64,000 nt of DNA from Rivularia sp. PCC 7116 (GCF_000316665.1 NC_019678.1:1116001-1180000), one strand, 5' to 3'. Counted from the stretch's first letter, positions 1 through 9,589 are shown. Notes: generated by a model from the sequence alone, not told the origin. Numbers and translations are program-made.

Positions 1-144
1 CGCAGCAGCAGCTATGCTAATTGCACCAGTTCCAGCAAAAGGCTCTACCAACCTATTTATTTTACTAGGGAAAAAACTTAGAATCCTTGATGCAAGGTTT
101 CTCTTACTACCTTGGTATTGAACGGGATGAGGTAGATTGGTCAT
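1..144 (-). CDS. D12-class DNA adenine N6-methyltransferase, N-terminal fragment at window edge
   Basis: The complement reads leftward from an ATG at 144 and stays open to the window edge, giving the first 48 residues only. The peptide begins MTNLPHPVQYQGSKR and continues to LVEPFAGTGAI. A YxGSK segment followed by an EPFxGxG glycine-rich loop is the N-terminal layout of D12 (Dam-like) adenine methylases, where the second motif binds S-adenosylmethionine. The catalytic DPPY motif would lie outside the window and cannot be checked. It could be an orphan methylase or part of a restriction-modification system; the neighbour inside the window, a GNAT acetyltransferase, does not help decide. Family assignment is fairly secure despite the short length. 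Confidence 0.72.
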   Translation of the reverse strand, partial: MTNLPHPVQYQGSKRNLASRILSFFPSKINRLVEPFAGTGAISIAAAA

Positions 145-271
145 TATCGAGAAAGAACAGATAATTTCATCGCATTTTACCATGAGATTATCTTGAAATA
201 AAAATGTAGAGACGTGGTTTATTCCGTCTCCATCAATTACCGATTCCCAATGCCCAATTCCCAATTCCCAA

Positions 272-805
272 TCAAAAATAATCTGGCTGCCAATTTTCGC
301 GGAGAATGGAATAGTAAACTACGTCAGTTTTGTAGAAATGGGCATCTTTTTCGTAAACTAAGCCAGCTTTCTCCATAACTCGGCGAGAAGCAATATGTTT
401 TGGAGATGCGATCGCGACAATTTTATAGAGTTTGGCAGACTCGAAACCGTAGTTGATAGCAGCTTTTGCGGCTTCAGTAGCAATACCTTGATTCCAGTAA
501 TTTTGGTCGAAACGGTAAATAACTTCGATATCGGGAGTATTAGGTAGACAATTAAGTCCGCAATGACCGATTAATTTTCTACTAGTTTTTTCGATAACAG
601 CCCATACACCGAAGCCGTATTTTTCCCAATGTTCGATGAAATATTCTAAAATTTCCCGAGTAACTTGTTTTTCCTTTCCTTTGGGAATGACTCCTCTAGG
701 AGAATACTTCATAACTTCGGGATTGCTCAAAATTACAGATAATTTATCCACATCATCCAAAGTATAAGGTCTGAGTCGCAGTCTTGCAGTTTCGATTTCT
801 GCCAT
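272..805 (-). CDS. GNAT family N-acetyltransferase (RimJ/RimL type)
   Basis: A 177-residue cytoplasmic protein of the length expected for RimJ/RimL-like acetyltransferases, which move an acetyl group from acetyl-CoA to an amine. It opens with the family's typical TxRLxLRPYTLDD segment (residues 7-18). The acetyl-CoA pyrophosphate-binding loop is visible as YWNQGIATEAAKA near residues 103-115, and the late ASRRVMEKAGLVYE stretch matches the usual NxxSxxxxEKxGF region. The substrate cannot be inferred: this subfamily includes ribosomal-protein acetylases, antibiotic-modifying enzymes and many uncharacterised members. The stop lies directly beside CCCAATG-type repeats that fill the gap to the methylase gene. 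The other flank is also repeat-rich, so the gene is probably monocistronic. Confidence 0.85.
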   Translation of the reverse strand: MAEIETARLRLRPYTLDDVDKLSVILSNPEVMKYSPRGVIPKGKEKQVTREILEYFIEHWEKYGFGVWAVIEKTSRKLIGHCGLNCLPNTPDIEVIYRFDQNYWNQGIATEAAKAAINYGFESAKLYKIVAIASPKHIASRRVMEKAGLVYEKDAHFYKTDVVYYSILRENWQPDYF

Positions 806-888
806 AATTTACTCAAATTATCCTTCTATCCAGTTACAAGTTTCACGTAAATTAAATCTTGTCCGGTTTTTTGGGAAGAGGGTTTTGG

Positions 889-1016
889 GGGAGAGGGGGA
901 GGGAGGGAGAGAGGGAGGGAGTGAGGGAGGGAGTGAGGGGGAAGAATAAATTCCCAATTACCAATGCCCAATGCCCAATGCTCCATGCCCAATGCCCCAT
1001 CCCCAATTCCTAATTA
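889..1016. repeat. G-rich GGGAGTGA tract followed by CCAATGC heptamer repeats
   Basis: Positions 889-945 are almost pure purine on the plus strand, with runs of GGGAGGGA and GGGAGTGA. Positions 952-1008 are tandem variants of CCAATGC. The purine part is the complement of the CACTCCCT satellite at 6766-6821, so the same repeat family occurs in both orientations. Several GGG runs in a row make it a G-quadruplex candidate. No coding potential is credible here. Confidence 0.8.
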
Positions 1017-1853
1017 TTAACTCCAATAAGTTAAAGGTTCTTCTTGATTGCGATATCCGATAAACATGGACATAGAAACTCTAGGACCACCATGAGAAGC
1101 TCTGACTGCATGAACTCTTGCAGAATCAAATAAAATTAATTCTCCGATTTGGGGTTTAATAACTGCTGTTGCTGATGGTAAAATGCTGCGGTCGATGATT
1201 CCTTCGTATTTATATTCTTTGTCGTGAATTTCTGGTTGTTTGGTTGCTGCTGGTTTGACGTTCCAAATTTCTAATTCTCCGCCAAATTTGGGGGTGCGTA
1301 AGTAGATATTGCTGCTGAGTTGAGTTACTAAGTTGGAGAAGGGATAGGTAGGATAAATAGGAGCGTCTAATACATCCCTTGCCAAAATGTCTTGATGGGG
1401 TGGAAGTTCAAAGTTATCTTCAAATACTCTACCAATTCCGGCTAACATAGTGCGATTGTGAACGTTTTCTATGCAGGCACCAGCTAACCACATATCTCCT
1501 AATTCTAATCTTAATTTGTCGATGGGGGAAAGAAAAGGAGAGCAGGTGTAGCGGATATTTTTGTTGCAAGCTGGAGCTTGTTGGTAATAACGTTCGAGCA
1601 TTTCTATATTGCCATTGGTTTCAAAGAAGGTAATTCCAGTTCTTTGTACTCCTACATCTGGCGCTCGATGATATCTTTCTAAACTGTCTTGCTCGATTAA
1701 TTCTTCACTAATTTTTTGAGCTTGTTCGTGGTGGTAGTAGTTGGGAATTCGTAAGGCAAGTAGTTTACCGTGCAATAAATCCAGTAAATCGGTAATTATC
1801 AGATTTTGAGAAATTTTTACCAAGGTGTTTTGTTGCTGTTGAATTAATTGCAT
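1017..1853 (-). CDS. 2-oxoglutarate/Fe(II)-dependent oxygenase-like protein
   Basis: A 278-residue protein with the facial-triad pattern of non-haem Fe(II)/2OG oxygenases. HQD at residues 153-155 (in PPHQDILARD) supplies His and Asp. The distal His is H248 in SARVHAVR, followed ten residues later by an Arg (PRVSMS, R258) placed to bind the 2OG carboxylate. An Asp in the HxD position points to a hydroxylase rather than a halogenase. I chose the ATG at 1853 because AAAGGAAC lies just upstream at normal spacing; a longer GTG-initiated frame would run through an intergenic repeat. It lies 178 bp downstream of the peroxidase gene on the same strand, so co-transcription is possible. The substrate is unknown. 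Confidence 0.75.
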   Translation of the reverse strand: MQLIQQQQNTLVKISQNLIITDLLDLLHGKLLALRIPNYYHHEQAQKISEELIEQDSLERYHRAPDVGVQRTGITFFETNGNIEMLERYYQQAPACNKNIRYTCSPFLSPIDKLRLELGDMWLAGACIENVHNRTMLAGIGRVFEDNFELPPHQDILARDVLDAPIYPTYPFSNLVTQLSSNIYLRTPKFGGELEIWNVKPAATKQPEIHDKEYKYEGIIDRSILPSATAVIKPQIGELILFDSARVHAVRASHGGPRVSMSMFIGYRNQEEPLTYWS

Positions 1854-2031
1854 ACAATTGTTCCTTTGTAATTTCAATGTTTTTGATTGGCGTGAGTTCG
1901 ATAACTTTTCTCTAACCCCTCTCCGAGTCGGAAAGGGGAAGAAAATGAAGGTTTTACAATTTGTCGAATTCACGTGCTTATTGCTGAAGAGGTAAATAAC
2001 TTCTCACTGATAACTATTAATTGTTAACTGT

Positions 2032-4332
2032 TTACAGCTTCACTTTCACCATCATGGTGTTGTCGGAATTGGAATTTGAATCAATCAAATCGTCAAAAGC
2101 AAGTTTGAAGACGTTGGTATCTTCGCTACCGAGTTCGATGATGCTGGCATTATCTTTGTTTGCAGTACCGAAGGATAGTAGTGCTTGGGCATTACCGTTT
2201 TCAAAGTCTTCTATGTTTCCATCTGCAATTAAATAGGGAGCGAGGAGACTATTATCTGGTAAATCAACGTGGAATTTTTGCTTGCTCTTGTTATCTGCAA
2301 TTTGAAAATCCACCACGCTATTGTTAATTGCAGCTTTCTGATAATCCTCTCCATCTTCTGGAGTCAGGGTTGCACCGGTTACTTCGTCTACAATTGTGCC
2401 GTCTTTATCTTCAACTCGATAGAAACCAACGGTGTTATTAGACAAAGATTTTTGCTTAACTACGATTGTGGCTTTACCATCATCACCTTGTAAATCTAAT
2501 AATCCATCGTTGAAAAGATTCTCCGTATCTAGGGGATTTGCTTCGGAAACTTCTAAAAAAACATTTTCTTGCAGCTCGCTAATTTCAGTATTCAACTTGA
2601 TGATGTCGGCATAACTCGTCTCCTGAATTTCCTTTATCTCCTTCTTAGTAAAATAACCACCCTGCTTAAAAGTTCTTTCAAACCAAAATCTATCGGCATC
2701 TCTCAACCTTTCAAACTGCTCTCCCACAACAGCTTGAATTGTTTCCCCGGCTCCGGAAGGTGCTACAGAATTTTCTGCAAACATTCCTACAAGTAAATCA
2801 ACATCTTCTACAGTGCCATATAAATCTTCCAAAGTATCGGCTAACTGTTTATCTGAAGTTAACTCATCAAAGCTTTTTACCCTTTCCAAACCAAAATCGG
2901 CTCTGACTTGATTGTAATCAGCTAAACCTCTTTCCCTTCCCCTCTGAATATTTGCCGAATACAAATCAAATCCCACACCTGCCGGGGGAAATAAAGCATT
3001 TCGTAAGTCGAAGACTACATTAGTATCGACATCCTCATCCAAAGTTACCGTACTACCCTTTAAAATCTCATCAACATCTTTACCCTCGGTAACATTCGGG
3101 GCTCCAAACGTGGTTAACAACGGTAAAGTTGTTGCATTCCCCTCGCTATCAACCGTCTCTATTTTATTACCCGTTTGAGAATGTCCGAAACGAAAGCCAG
3201 CGGCGTTAAATTCATCGGAGATTTGGGGAGTTTCACCTGCATCGTACCCCTGATACTTACTTACTTCCCCTATCTGCTGCGGCAACCACTCATACATCAC
3301 CACCTGTTGATATTGAGCAATATTAATTTGCCGCGCTCTTTCAAATATCTGTTTATCGTCCCATTTTGGATGAAATTGAGATAAATCTTGAGCAACTCTA
3401 TTGTGATTCCTCAACCACAAAGTATGTTGAGCAACTAAAGCATCTTGCTCGCTAACTCTTTCATCTCCAGCTAAAAAACCTACCCCCTGAAAAAATCCTC
3501 CTCTCATTACTAGCTCTGTATCTGCTGGCATCAAATCATCGCTAGTAGACTCAGTCTCCTCAGAAAAAACTTTTAGTTTACCTTCCTCAAAACTCCTCAA
3601 AGAATTAGCTAATCCCTCATCCGAGCCATAAACAACAGATAAATCCAGCCAGTGAGTTAAATCGTTAGGTACCTCTGCTGGCACAGATTCAACTCCCGTG
3701 CCCTCAGCAAAAGCATTTCTGGGAAACTCAAACTCCAATCCTCCATCTTGCTGCCGATTAATTGTCGGAGTTGGGGGAATATCCCGAGTAAAATTCGCGT
3801 CATCTTCAGGAATATCAATATTGAAACTATCCTCACTCAACCTAGCCAAATTTAAATCATGATTAATTAACTGCCCAAAAGCCCAATTAATCCCAGTCAA
3901 ACCTTTAGAGCTAGGATCGGTTTCACCCTTTTCTAACTTAGAGGTTGCATTACTAATTACCCTAGCACTAGGGCGATCCAAAGGGTTTAGTAAAACGAAA
4001 GGTGCATCCGGATTATTACTTAAACCATCCTGATTGCTAACCACCTCCAAACCAGATTTCTGCAAACGTGTTTTTTCTACCTGACTAAAAATCGGAATCG
4101 GTTGACGGCTAACAGTATTACCATCAACACCGATTAAAGCATTTCCGGAAGCATCGCTTGCAACCCCCGCAGGGCTGGCAACTCCATACTCATACTCCAC
4201 AGATGCAAGACGAATAAAAGGCGTGCCCGTAGCTCCTAACTCAGGATTATGTAAATTATTTTCCGAACCATCAATCTTGCGAAACGAACCTAACTTTTTA
4301 CCTCTATAGGGATTTCTGGCGATGATTGACAT
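2032..4332 (-). CDS. Animal-type haem peroxidase (peroxinectin/LspA-like)
   Basis: A 766-residue member of the animal haem peroxidase superfamily, which oxidises halides or organic substrates with hydrogen peroxide. Visible signatures are the distal histidine in FGQLINHDLNL (H158), the Ca-site/active-site segment LDLSVVYGSDE, the catalytic arginine in TLWLRNHNR (R308), the proximal histidine in FRFGHS (H384) and RGRERGLADYN. The last 150 residues are a separate beta-rich region of unknown role. There is no Sec signal peptide, as in several cyanobacterial peroxidases; non-classical or type I secretion is possible but unproven. The ATG at 4332 is preferred over a GTG three codons upstream because AAAGGTG sits six bases before it. 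The 2OG oxygenase gene follows downstream. Confidence 0.9.
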   Translation of the reverse strand: MSIIARNPYRGKKLGSFRKIDGSENNLHNPELGATGTPFIRLASVEYEYGVASPAGVASDASGNALIGVDGNTVSRQPIPIFSQVEKTRLQKSGLEVVSNQDGLSNNPDAPFVLLNPLDRPSARVISNATSKLEKGETDPSSKGLTGINWAFGQLINHDLNLARLSEDSFNIDIPEDDANFTRDIPPTPTINRQQDGGLEFEFPRNAFAEGTGVESVPAEVPNDLTHWLDLSVVYGSDEGLANSLRSFEEGKLKVFSEETESTSDDLMPADTELVMRGGFFQGVGFLAGDERVSEQDALVAQHTLWLRNHNRVAQDLSQFHPKWDDKQIFERARQINIAQYQQVVMYEWLPQQIGEVSKYQGYDAGETPQISDEFNAAGFRFGHSQTGNKIETVDSEGNATTLPLLTTFGAPNVTEGKDVDEILKGSTVTLDEDVDTNVVFDLRNALFPPAGVGFDLYSANIQRGRERGLADYNQVRADFGLERVKSFDELTSDKQLADTLEDLYGTVEDVDLLVGMFAENSVAPSGAGETIQAVVGEQFERLRDADRFWFERTFKQGGYFTKKEIKEIQETSYADIIKLNTEISELQENVFLEVSEANPLDTENLFNDGLLDLQGDDGKATIVVKQKSLSNNTVGFYRVEDKDGTIVDEVTGATLTPEDGEDYQKAAINNSVVDFQIADNKSKQKFHVDLPDNSLLAPYLIADGNIEDFENGNAQALLSFGTANKDNASIIELGSEDTNVFKLAFDDLIDSNSNSDNTMMVKVKL

Positions 4333-4800
4333 TTGGCTCACCTTTGTAGCTTTATATACAAATTGTAAAAAATATATTTGTCAAAAGGTGTATCTACAAA
4401 TACTTGAAAATCAAATTATCATGGATATGGCTACTATTAAAATCCCTTATTGTTCCCGTAATTAATGAAGTTTTACAAAAGAGTTATATCTATGAAACCC
4501 AAATATCGCAACAGTTTCCACAAATATAATAGTTGCGCTCAGAGCGATCGCCTTCAATGCCGTGATATCATCTCAAACCCTTGCGATAGCTTTATTTGAA
4601 TGGGAATCGTATATGATGCTCTTAATAAGTCGTGGAACATTGTAGTCAAGTTTAAACTTGTGAGATATTTATTTTAAAAAAATTCCAATTAAACAGCAGT
4701 AATCTTGGGGGAATTGCAGATATAGCCAAGCATGGTGAGTGCAAGCATCGATAAAAAAATCATCTTACATTTGATGAAAAATTAATATAATGCAGTTATT
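4333..4800. other. Intergenic region between divergent peroxidase and ABC exporter genes
   Basis: This 468-bp AT-rich gap must hold promoters for two divergent genes. A HIP1 octamer (GCGATCGC) lies near 4543. A TATAAT at 4786-4791 sits just before the exporter start codon, but no well-spaced -35 box is evident, so I do not call a promoter. No ORF, repeat array or RNA is supported. Confidence 0.5.
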
Positions 4801-6684
4801 ATGAGCATCTCCAAACCTCTAAAAAAATCTTATAAGCAGAATCGCTCTCGTAAAAACGACTGGCGATTATTTTTGCGTTTAGTTCCATACGCCACTAATT
4901 ACAAACAGCTTTTGGCGACATCAATGTTACTGTTAGTACCGGTAGCGGTAGCCAATGCCGTACAGCCGTTAATTGTGGGACAGGTAATTGCCTTAGTTCG
5001 GAAAGAACCTAGTACTTACGATTTTCTCAGCACTAATCCCGAACAAGGATTGTTAATCCTGCAAATACTTTTATTGACTACTGTGGTGATTAAGCTCGTA
5101 TTAACAGGTTTTCAGGGATATCTAGTGCAAAAAGTAGGGCAAAACATTACTGCCGATATTCGTAAAGACTTATTTCATCATGTAACTTCTTTAGCAGTAC
5201 GTTTTTTTGATAAAACCCCCGTAGGAAAATTAATCACGCGATTGACATCCGATGTTGAAGTTTTAGGAGATGTATTTGCAACAGGGGCAGTAGGCATATT
5301 TTCCGATATATTTTCTACCTTAGTAATTATCGGCTTTATGTTTTACACCCAATGGCAGCTAGCATTACTGCTGCTATTTTTACTTTTCCCCGTATCAGCC
5401 TTAATTACCTACTTCCAGCAGCAGTTTCGTAAAGCCAATTATAAAGTCAGAGAAGAGCTTTCCGCCCTCAACTCTCAGCTACAGGAAAATATTACAGGTA
5501 TCAACGTAGTACAGCTATTTCGTAGAGAAAGATTTAACGCTCAATTATTTGAGAAAACCAATCACCGTTACGTAAAAGAAGTAGATACAACCATATTCCA
5601 CGATTCCGCAGTTTCAGCCACATTAGAATGGATTGCCTTAGTAGCGATCGCCGGTGTATTGTTGGTTGCAGGTTGGTTAATCTTAGGAGATAATCTGACC
5701 GTTGGCATACTATCAAGCTTCATCCTTTACGCTCAACGATTGTTCGATCCCTTACGACAATTCGCAGAAAAATTTACCATCATTCAAGCAGGTTTTACAG
5801 CCATCGAGCGAGTTACCGATATATTAGATGAACCCATAGAAATTAGGGATAAAGCAAATCCCAGATATTCGCTGACAAATAGCTTTGAATTTGGCTATAT
5901 AGATGAAATCGTCGATAATTTAGAAAATATCGATGATAAAATTGACCCAACCAAATTGGGAGAAATCCGTTTTGAAGAAGTTTGGTTTGCTTATAAAGAT
6001 GATGATTATGTAATCAAGAATTTAGATTTTACCATCAATCCCGGAGAAAAAATTGCTTTAGTAGGTCCCACGGGAGCGGGAAAAAGTACCGTAATTCGTT
6101 TATTATGTCGTCTTTACGAACCCAGCAAAGGACGGATTTTAGTCGATGGCATAGATATCAAAGAAATACCCCAAGCCGAATTAAGAAGATATTTAGCAGT
6201 CATCTTACAAGAAGGATTCTTGTTTGCCGGTGATGTTAAAAGCAACATTACATTAGGTGATAATTACACCTTTGAAGAAATTCGTGAAGCAGCCCAATCC
6301 ACCAACGTCGAGGAATTCATCGAACAATTACCCCAAGGTTATAACTCAGCACTTCGTGAAAGAGGAACTAATATTTCCAGCGGAGAAAAACAGCTTTTAG
6401 CCTTTGCACGCGCCGCAATTCGCAACCCACAAATACTAGTATTAGACGAAGCAACAGCTAATTTAGACGTAGCAACAGAAGCCAAAATTCAAAAATCATT
6501 AAATCAGCTTTTACAACAGCGTACAGCAATTATTATTGCTCACCGTTTATCCACTATTCGCAACGTTAACAGAATTTTTGTACTCAAACGTGGTGAATTA
6601 ATCGAACAAGGTAGTCACGAACAACTATTAGAGCAAGGTGGTTTATACGCGACATTACACAACTTACAAATGCTCAATCGGTAA
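4801..6684 (+). CDS. ABC exporter half-transporter (fused membrane and ATPase domains)
   Basis: A 627-residue ABCB/MdlB-type exporter, expected to work as a homodimer or heterodimer in the plasma membrane. About six transmembrane helices occupy residues 35-330. The ATPase domain follows with Walker A GPTGAGKST (422-430), a Q-loop near VILQEGFLF, a variant signature ISSGEKQ (525-531) instead of LSGGQ, and Walker B ILVLDEATANLD (545-556). Residues about 350-388 form an acidic insertion (SFEFGYIDEIVDN onward) linking the two domains, longer than usual. The deviant signature is typical of one half of heterodimeric exporters, but no partner gene is adjacent. The substrate (lipid, peptide or drug) cannot be inferred. 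Confidence 0.9.
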   Translation: MSISKPLKKSYKQNRSRKNDWRLFLRLVPYATNYKQLLATSMLLLVPVAVANAVQPLIVGQVIALVRKEPSTYDFLSTNPEQGLLILQILLLTTVVIKLVLTGFQGYLVQKVGQNITADIRKDLFHHVTSLAVRFFDKTPVGKLITRLTSDVEVLGDVFATGAVGIFSDIFSTLVIIGFMFYTQWQLALLLLFLLFPVSALITYFQQQFRKANYKVREELSALNSQLQENITGINVVQLFRRERFNAQLFEKTNHRYVKEVDTTIFHDSAVSATLEWIALVAIAGVLLVAGWLILGDNLTVGILSSFILYAQRLFDPLRQFAEKFTIIQAGFTAIERVTDILDEPIEIRDKANPRYSLTNSFEFGYIDEIVDNLENIDDKIDPTKLGEIRFEEVWFAYKDDDYVIKNLDFTINPGEKIALVGPTGAGKSTVIRLLCRLYEPSKGRILVDGIDIKEIPQAELRRYLAVILQEGFLFAGDVKSNITLGDNYTFEEIREAAQSTNVEEFIEQLPQGYNSALRERGTNISSGEKQLLAFARAAIRNPQILVLDEATANLDVATEAKIQKSLNQLLQQRTAIIIAHRLSTIRNVNRIFVLKRGELIEQGSHEQLLEQGGLYATLHNLQMLNR

Positions 6685-6685
6685 T

Positions 6686-6835
6686 TAATAATTGGGGATT
6701 GGGAATTGGGAATTGGGCATGGGGCATTGGTAATTGGGAATTTATTCTACCCCCCTCTTCCCCCTCACTCCCTCACTCCCTCACTCCCTCACTCCCTCAC
6801 TCCCTCACTCCCTCACTCCCTCCCCCTCTCACCAA
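6686..6835. repeat. Heptamer repeats and seven-copy CACTCCCT satellite
   Basis: Just after the exporter stop codon come degenerate GGGAATT/GGGCATT heptamers. They are followed by seven uninterrupted copies of the 8-bp unit CACTCCCT at 6766-6821, flanked by CCCCTCTTCC-type pyrimidine. The complementary strand has regularly spaced GGG runs and could form G-quadruplexes. A short reading frame through this region is a product of the repeat, not a gene. Confidence 0.9.
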
Positions 6836-6915
6836 CATAGGTAATCTTCTGCAAAAGCAAAACGGCTGTTATCTGGATATTTCATGCCATCGTAAGTAAT
6901 GACACTGCTTTTTAT

Positions 6916-6925
6916 GGGGGGGGGG
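6916..6925. repeat. Poly-G tract (G10) upstream of the FHA-like gene
   Basis: Ten consecutive G residues lie 62 bp before the start codon of the two-partner-secretion protein at 6988. Homopolymers of this length are prone to slippage. The position, inside the likely promoter or leader, recalls phase-variable adhesin promoters in other bacteria. Only a single allele is visible here. Confidence 0.8.
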
Positions 6926-6987
6926 ATAGTATCAGAAAGATAATGGGAACTATAAATCCAGAAGATAACTAAATAAATTTCAACAAC

Positions 6988-9462
6988 ATGAAAGGGATTG
7001 CGTTTGTATCTGGATTGATAAGTGCTTTACTAACCTTTGGAACTTTACCAGCACCCGCTCAGGTACTATCTGATAACACTACTAATACAACTGTTAACTT
7101 AAACGGTAATAATTTTAATATTCTCAACGGTATTCAAAAAGGGAATAATTTATTTCATAGCTTCAAGGAATTTTCTATTCCTAGTGGTGGTGAGGCAATT
7201 TTTAAGAATTCTAATAATATTGTAAATATAATTAATCGGGTTACTGGTGGAAATATTTCCAATATTGATGGCTTAATAAAAGCTAATGGTAATGCAAATT
7301 TGTTTTTAATTAATCCTGCCGGGATAGTATTCGGTGAAAATGCTTCTTTAGATATTAGTGGTTCATTTTTGGGAAGTACCGCAGAAAGTATTTTGTTTGA
7401 GGATGGGTTTGAATTTAGTGCGGTGAATGCTCAAAGTGCACCATTATTAACCCTTAGCGTACCATTGGGATTGCAGATGGGGAGTAATTCCGGCAGTATT
7501 ACTGTACAAGGAAATGGTCATGCCATCACCGGAGGAGCATTTTTTCCTTTGAATTTAAATGACACAGCTACAGGGTTAAAAGTTAGCCAGGGAGAAACTT
7601 TAGGATTAATTGGCAACGCAATTAACTTAATTGGAGGAATTATCAGAGTACCGGGGGGAAATATTCAGTTAAGTAGTATTGAAGAAGGGAGATTAAAGCT
7701 TGATAATAGTTCCCCATCTTGGCAATTCGATACCTCACAGGTGCAAAAATTTGCAAACATTAACTTATTAGAAAAATCTCTTGTAGATACCAGTGGAATT
7801 ATTACAGGTGATATTCAATTACAAGCAAGAAATATTACCCTTAAAGACGCTTCCGCAGTTATTATTCAAAATAATGGTACTCAACCTTCTGGAAATATTA
7901 CTCTTAATGCTACCGATACAATACTAATTGCCGATGAATTTAGGAATGCACCAGATCGAGTCACGCCTTTCGGCACTATAACAGGTATTGCTTTTTCTCG
8001 ATTAACTACAGAAACCTTGGGTACAGGCAAAGCAGGGGATATCTTTATTTCTAGTGGTAATTTATTTCTCAAAGATGTAGGTTTAGTTCTTACCCGCACC
8101 TATAGTACAGGGGATACTGGTAGTATTGATGTTAATATCGGCGAACTAATTGAAATTGATGGCTTTTCCTCTTTCATTCAAGATGTAGCTAGTAGTATCG
8201 CTGTAGCGAATTTTGGCAATGGTGATGCTAAAGAAATTAATATTTCCGCTCAAAATTTCAATGTTTTAAATGGAGCTTTGCTTACTTCAAGTAACTTTAG
8301 TAGCGCTCAAGGAGGAGATATTCAGATTAATGTTTCCGAGAGTTTAACCATGAGTGGTTTTAGTCAAACAGACACTAGTTTGATAAGTAGTTTAGCTTTA
8401 CGCACAGGAAATAGTGGTAATGTCACAATCAATACTTCTAAACTGGAAATATTTGATTTTGCTAATATTGGTACTTCTACTTGGGCAGAAGGCTCTGCTG
8501 GTAAATTAACTATCAATGCCTCCGAATCTATAAATATCAGTGGTGTAGGGAGTGCTATAGATTCTAGCGCACCAGTTTTGAATGAAATTTTTCGCCAAAC
8601 TCTTGGACTTCCTGATTTACCTAGCGGTGACTCAGGAAGTATAGTTGTTAATACCCCTGGCTTAACTGTTACAGATAGTGGAGTAGTATCAGTTGACAAT
8701 CAAGGTTTGGGTAATAGTGGAAATATAGAGATTAATACCGACCAGATTTTTCTCGATAACAAAGGAAATATCAATGCTTTTAGTGCTTCTGGAAAAGGTG
8801 GTAGCGTTAGGTTAAATATTCAAGATTCTTTGCTATTACGCAATACTAGCTCGATTAATACAGAAGCTAAAAGTACAGGCAATGGTGGTAATATCACCAT
8901 TAATTCTCCCGTAATTGCCGGTTTTGAAAATAGCGATATTATTGCCAATGCTGTTGAAGGAAACGGGGGTAATATCAACATTACAACTCAAGGAATATTC
9001 GGTTTAGAATTTCGTAACGAGCTAACTGAAGGAAGCGATATCACTGCAAGTTCCCAACTCGGTGTTAACGGTACGGTAGAGATTAATAATATTAGTATCG
9101 ATCCTAGTTCTGGCTTAACAGAATTACCCGTAAAATTAGCAGATTCATCGCAGCAAATAGCAGCAGGATGTTCTAGTAATACCGGCAGTACTTTTGTTGC
9201 TACAGGAAAAGGTGGAGTACCGCATAATCCAAACCAATCCTTATATTTAAATCGTATTTGGTCGGATATTCGCAATTTATCACAATATCGTCAGCGAAAT
9301 AGTAATTCTGAAGTTACAACTATTTCAAATAAACTAACAATTGTAGAAGCTACTGGTTTTATGCGTAACAATAAGGGAGAAATTGAACTTGTTGCTTTGC
9401 GAAATACTCCTTTAAGAACAAAACAATTATCTGAATGCAGCGGAGCAAATCACAACCTTTAG
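6988..9462 (+). CDS. Filamentous haemagglutinin-type two-partner secretion protein (TpsA)
   Basis: An 824-residue secreted protein. Residues 1-25 are a Sec signal peptide (cleavage expected after PAPAQ). Residues about 30-150 are the TPS/haemagglutination-activity domain, shown by LFHSFKEFSIP, a run rich in NIVNIINRVTGG, and the hallmark LINPAGIVFG. The middle is a long repetitive beta-helix with many GNSGNI/GGNI turns. The C-terminal 100 residues (YLNRIWSDIR; VEATGFMRN) match the conserved tail of cyanobacterial TpsA proteins. Such proteins cross the outer membrane through a TpsB/POTRA porin; none is in this window, so the partner must be encoded elsewhere. A G10 tract lies in the upstream region. 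Likely role: surface adhesion or contact. Confidence 0.9.
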   Translation: MKGIAFVSGLISALLTFGTLPAPAQVLSDNTTNTTVNLNGNNFNILNGIQKGNNLFHSFKEFSIPSGGEAIFKNSNNIVNIINRVTGGNISNIDGLIKANGNANLFLINPAGIVFGENASLDISGSFLGSTAESILFEDGFEFSAVNAQSAPLLTLSVPLGLQMGSNSGSITVQGNGHAITGGAFFPLNLNDTATGLKVSQGETLGLIGNAINLIGGIIRVPGGNIQLSSIEEGRLKLDNSSPSWQFDTSQVQKFANINLLEKSLVDTSGIITGDIQLQARNITLKDASAVIIQNNGTQPSGNITLNATDTILIADEFRNAPDRVTPFGTITGIAFSRLTTETLGTGKAGDIFISSGNLFLKDVGLVLTRTYSTGDTGSIDVNIGELIEIDGFSSFIQDVASSIAVANFGNGDAKEINISAQNFNVLNGALLTSSNFSSAQGGDIQINVSESLTMSGFSQTDTSLISSLALRTGNSGNVTINTSKLEIFDFANIGTSTWAEGSAGKLTINASESINISGVGSAIDSSAPVLNEIFRQTLGLPDLPSGDSGSIVVNTPGLTVTDSGVVSVDNQGLGNSGNIEINTDQIFLDNKGNINAFSASGKGGSVRLNIQDSLLLRNTSSINTEAKSTGNGGNITINSPVIAGFENSDIIANAVEGNGGNINITTQGIFGLEFRNELTEGSDITASSQLGVNGTVEINNISIDPSSGLTELPVKLADSSQQIAAGCSSNTGSTFVATGKGGVPHNPNQSLYLNRIWSDIRNLSQYRQRNSNSEVTTISNKLTIVEATGFMRNNKGEIELVALRNTPLRTKQLSECSGANHNL

Positions 9463-9589
9463 TGTCGCCCTCATCTCATAAATGATAATATTTATAATTA
9501 TCTAATAATTAATATATTTGGCTTTAATTTAAGCTTAGTCAATTTTACTTTTTCTAAACTAAATACTGAGGGTCTATATTTATTAATAC

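Noticed and set aside
818-1006. Leftward 62-codon frame through the purine tract
   Set aside because: It consists of translated repeats (GHWALVIGN, LTPSLTPSL) and has no family features.
6699-6899. Rightward 66-codon frame after the ABC exporter
   Set aside because: It is generated by the heptamer and CACTCCCT repeats (SLPHSLTPSLPHS).
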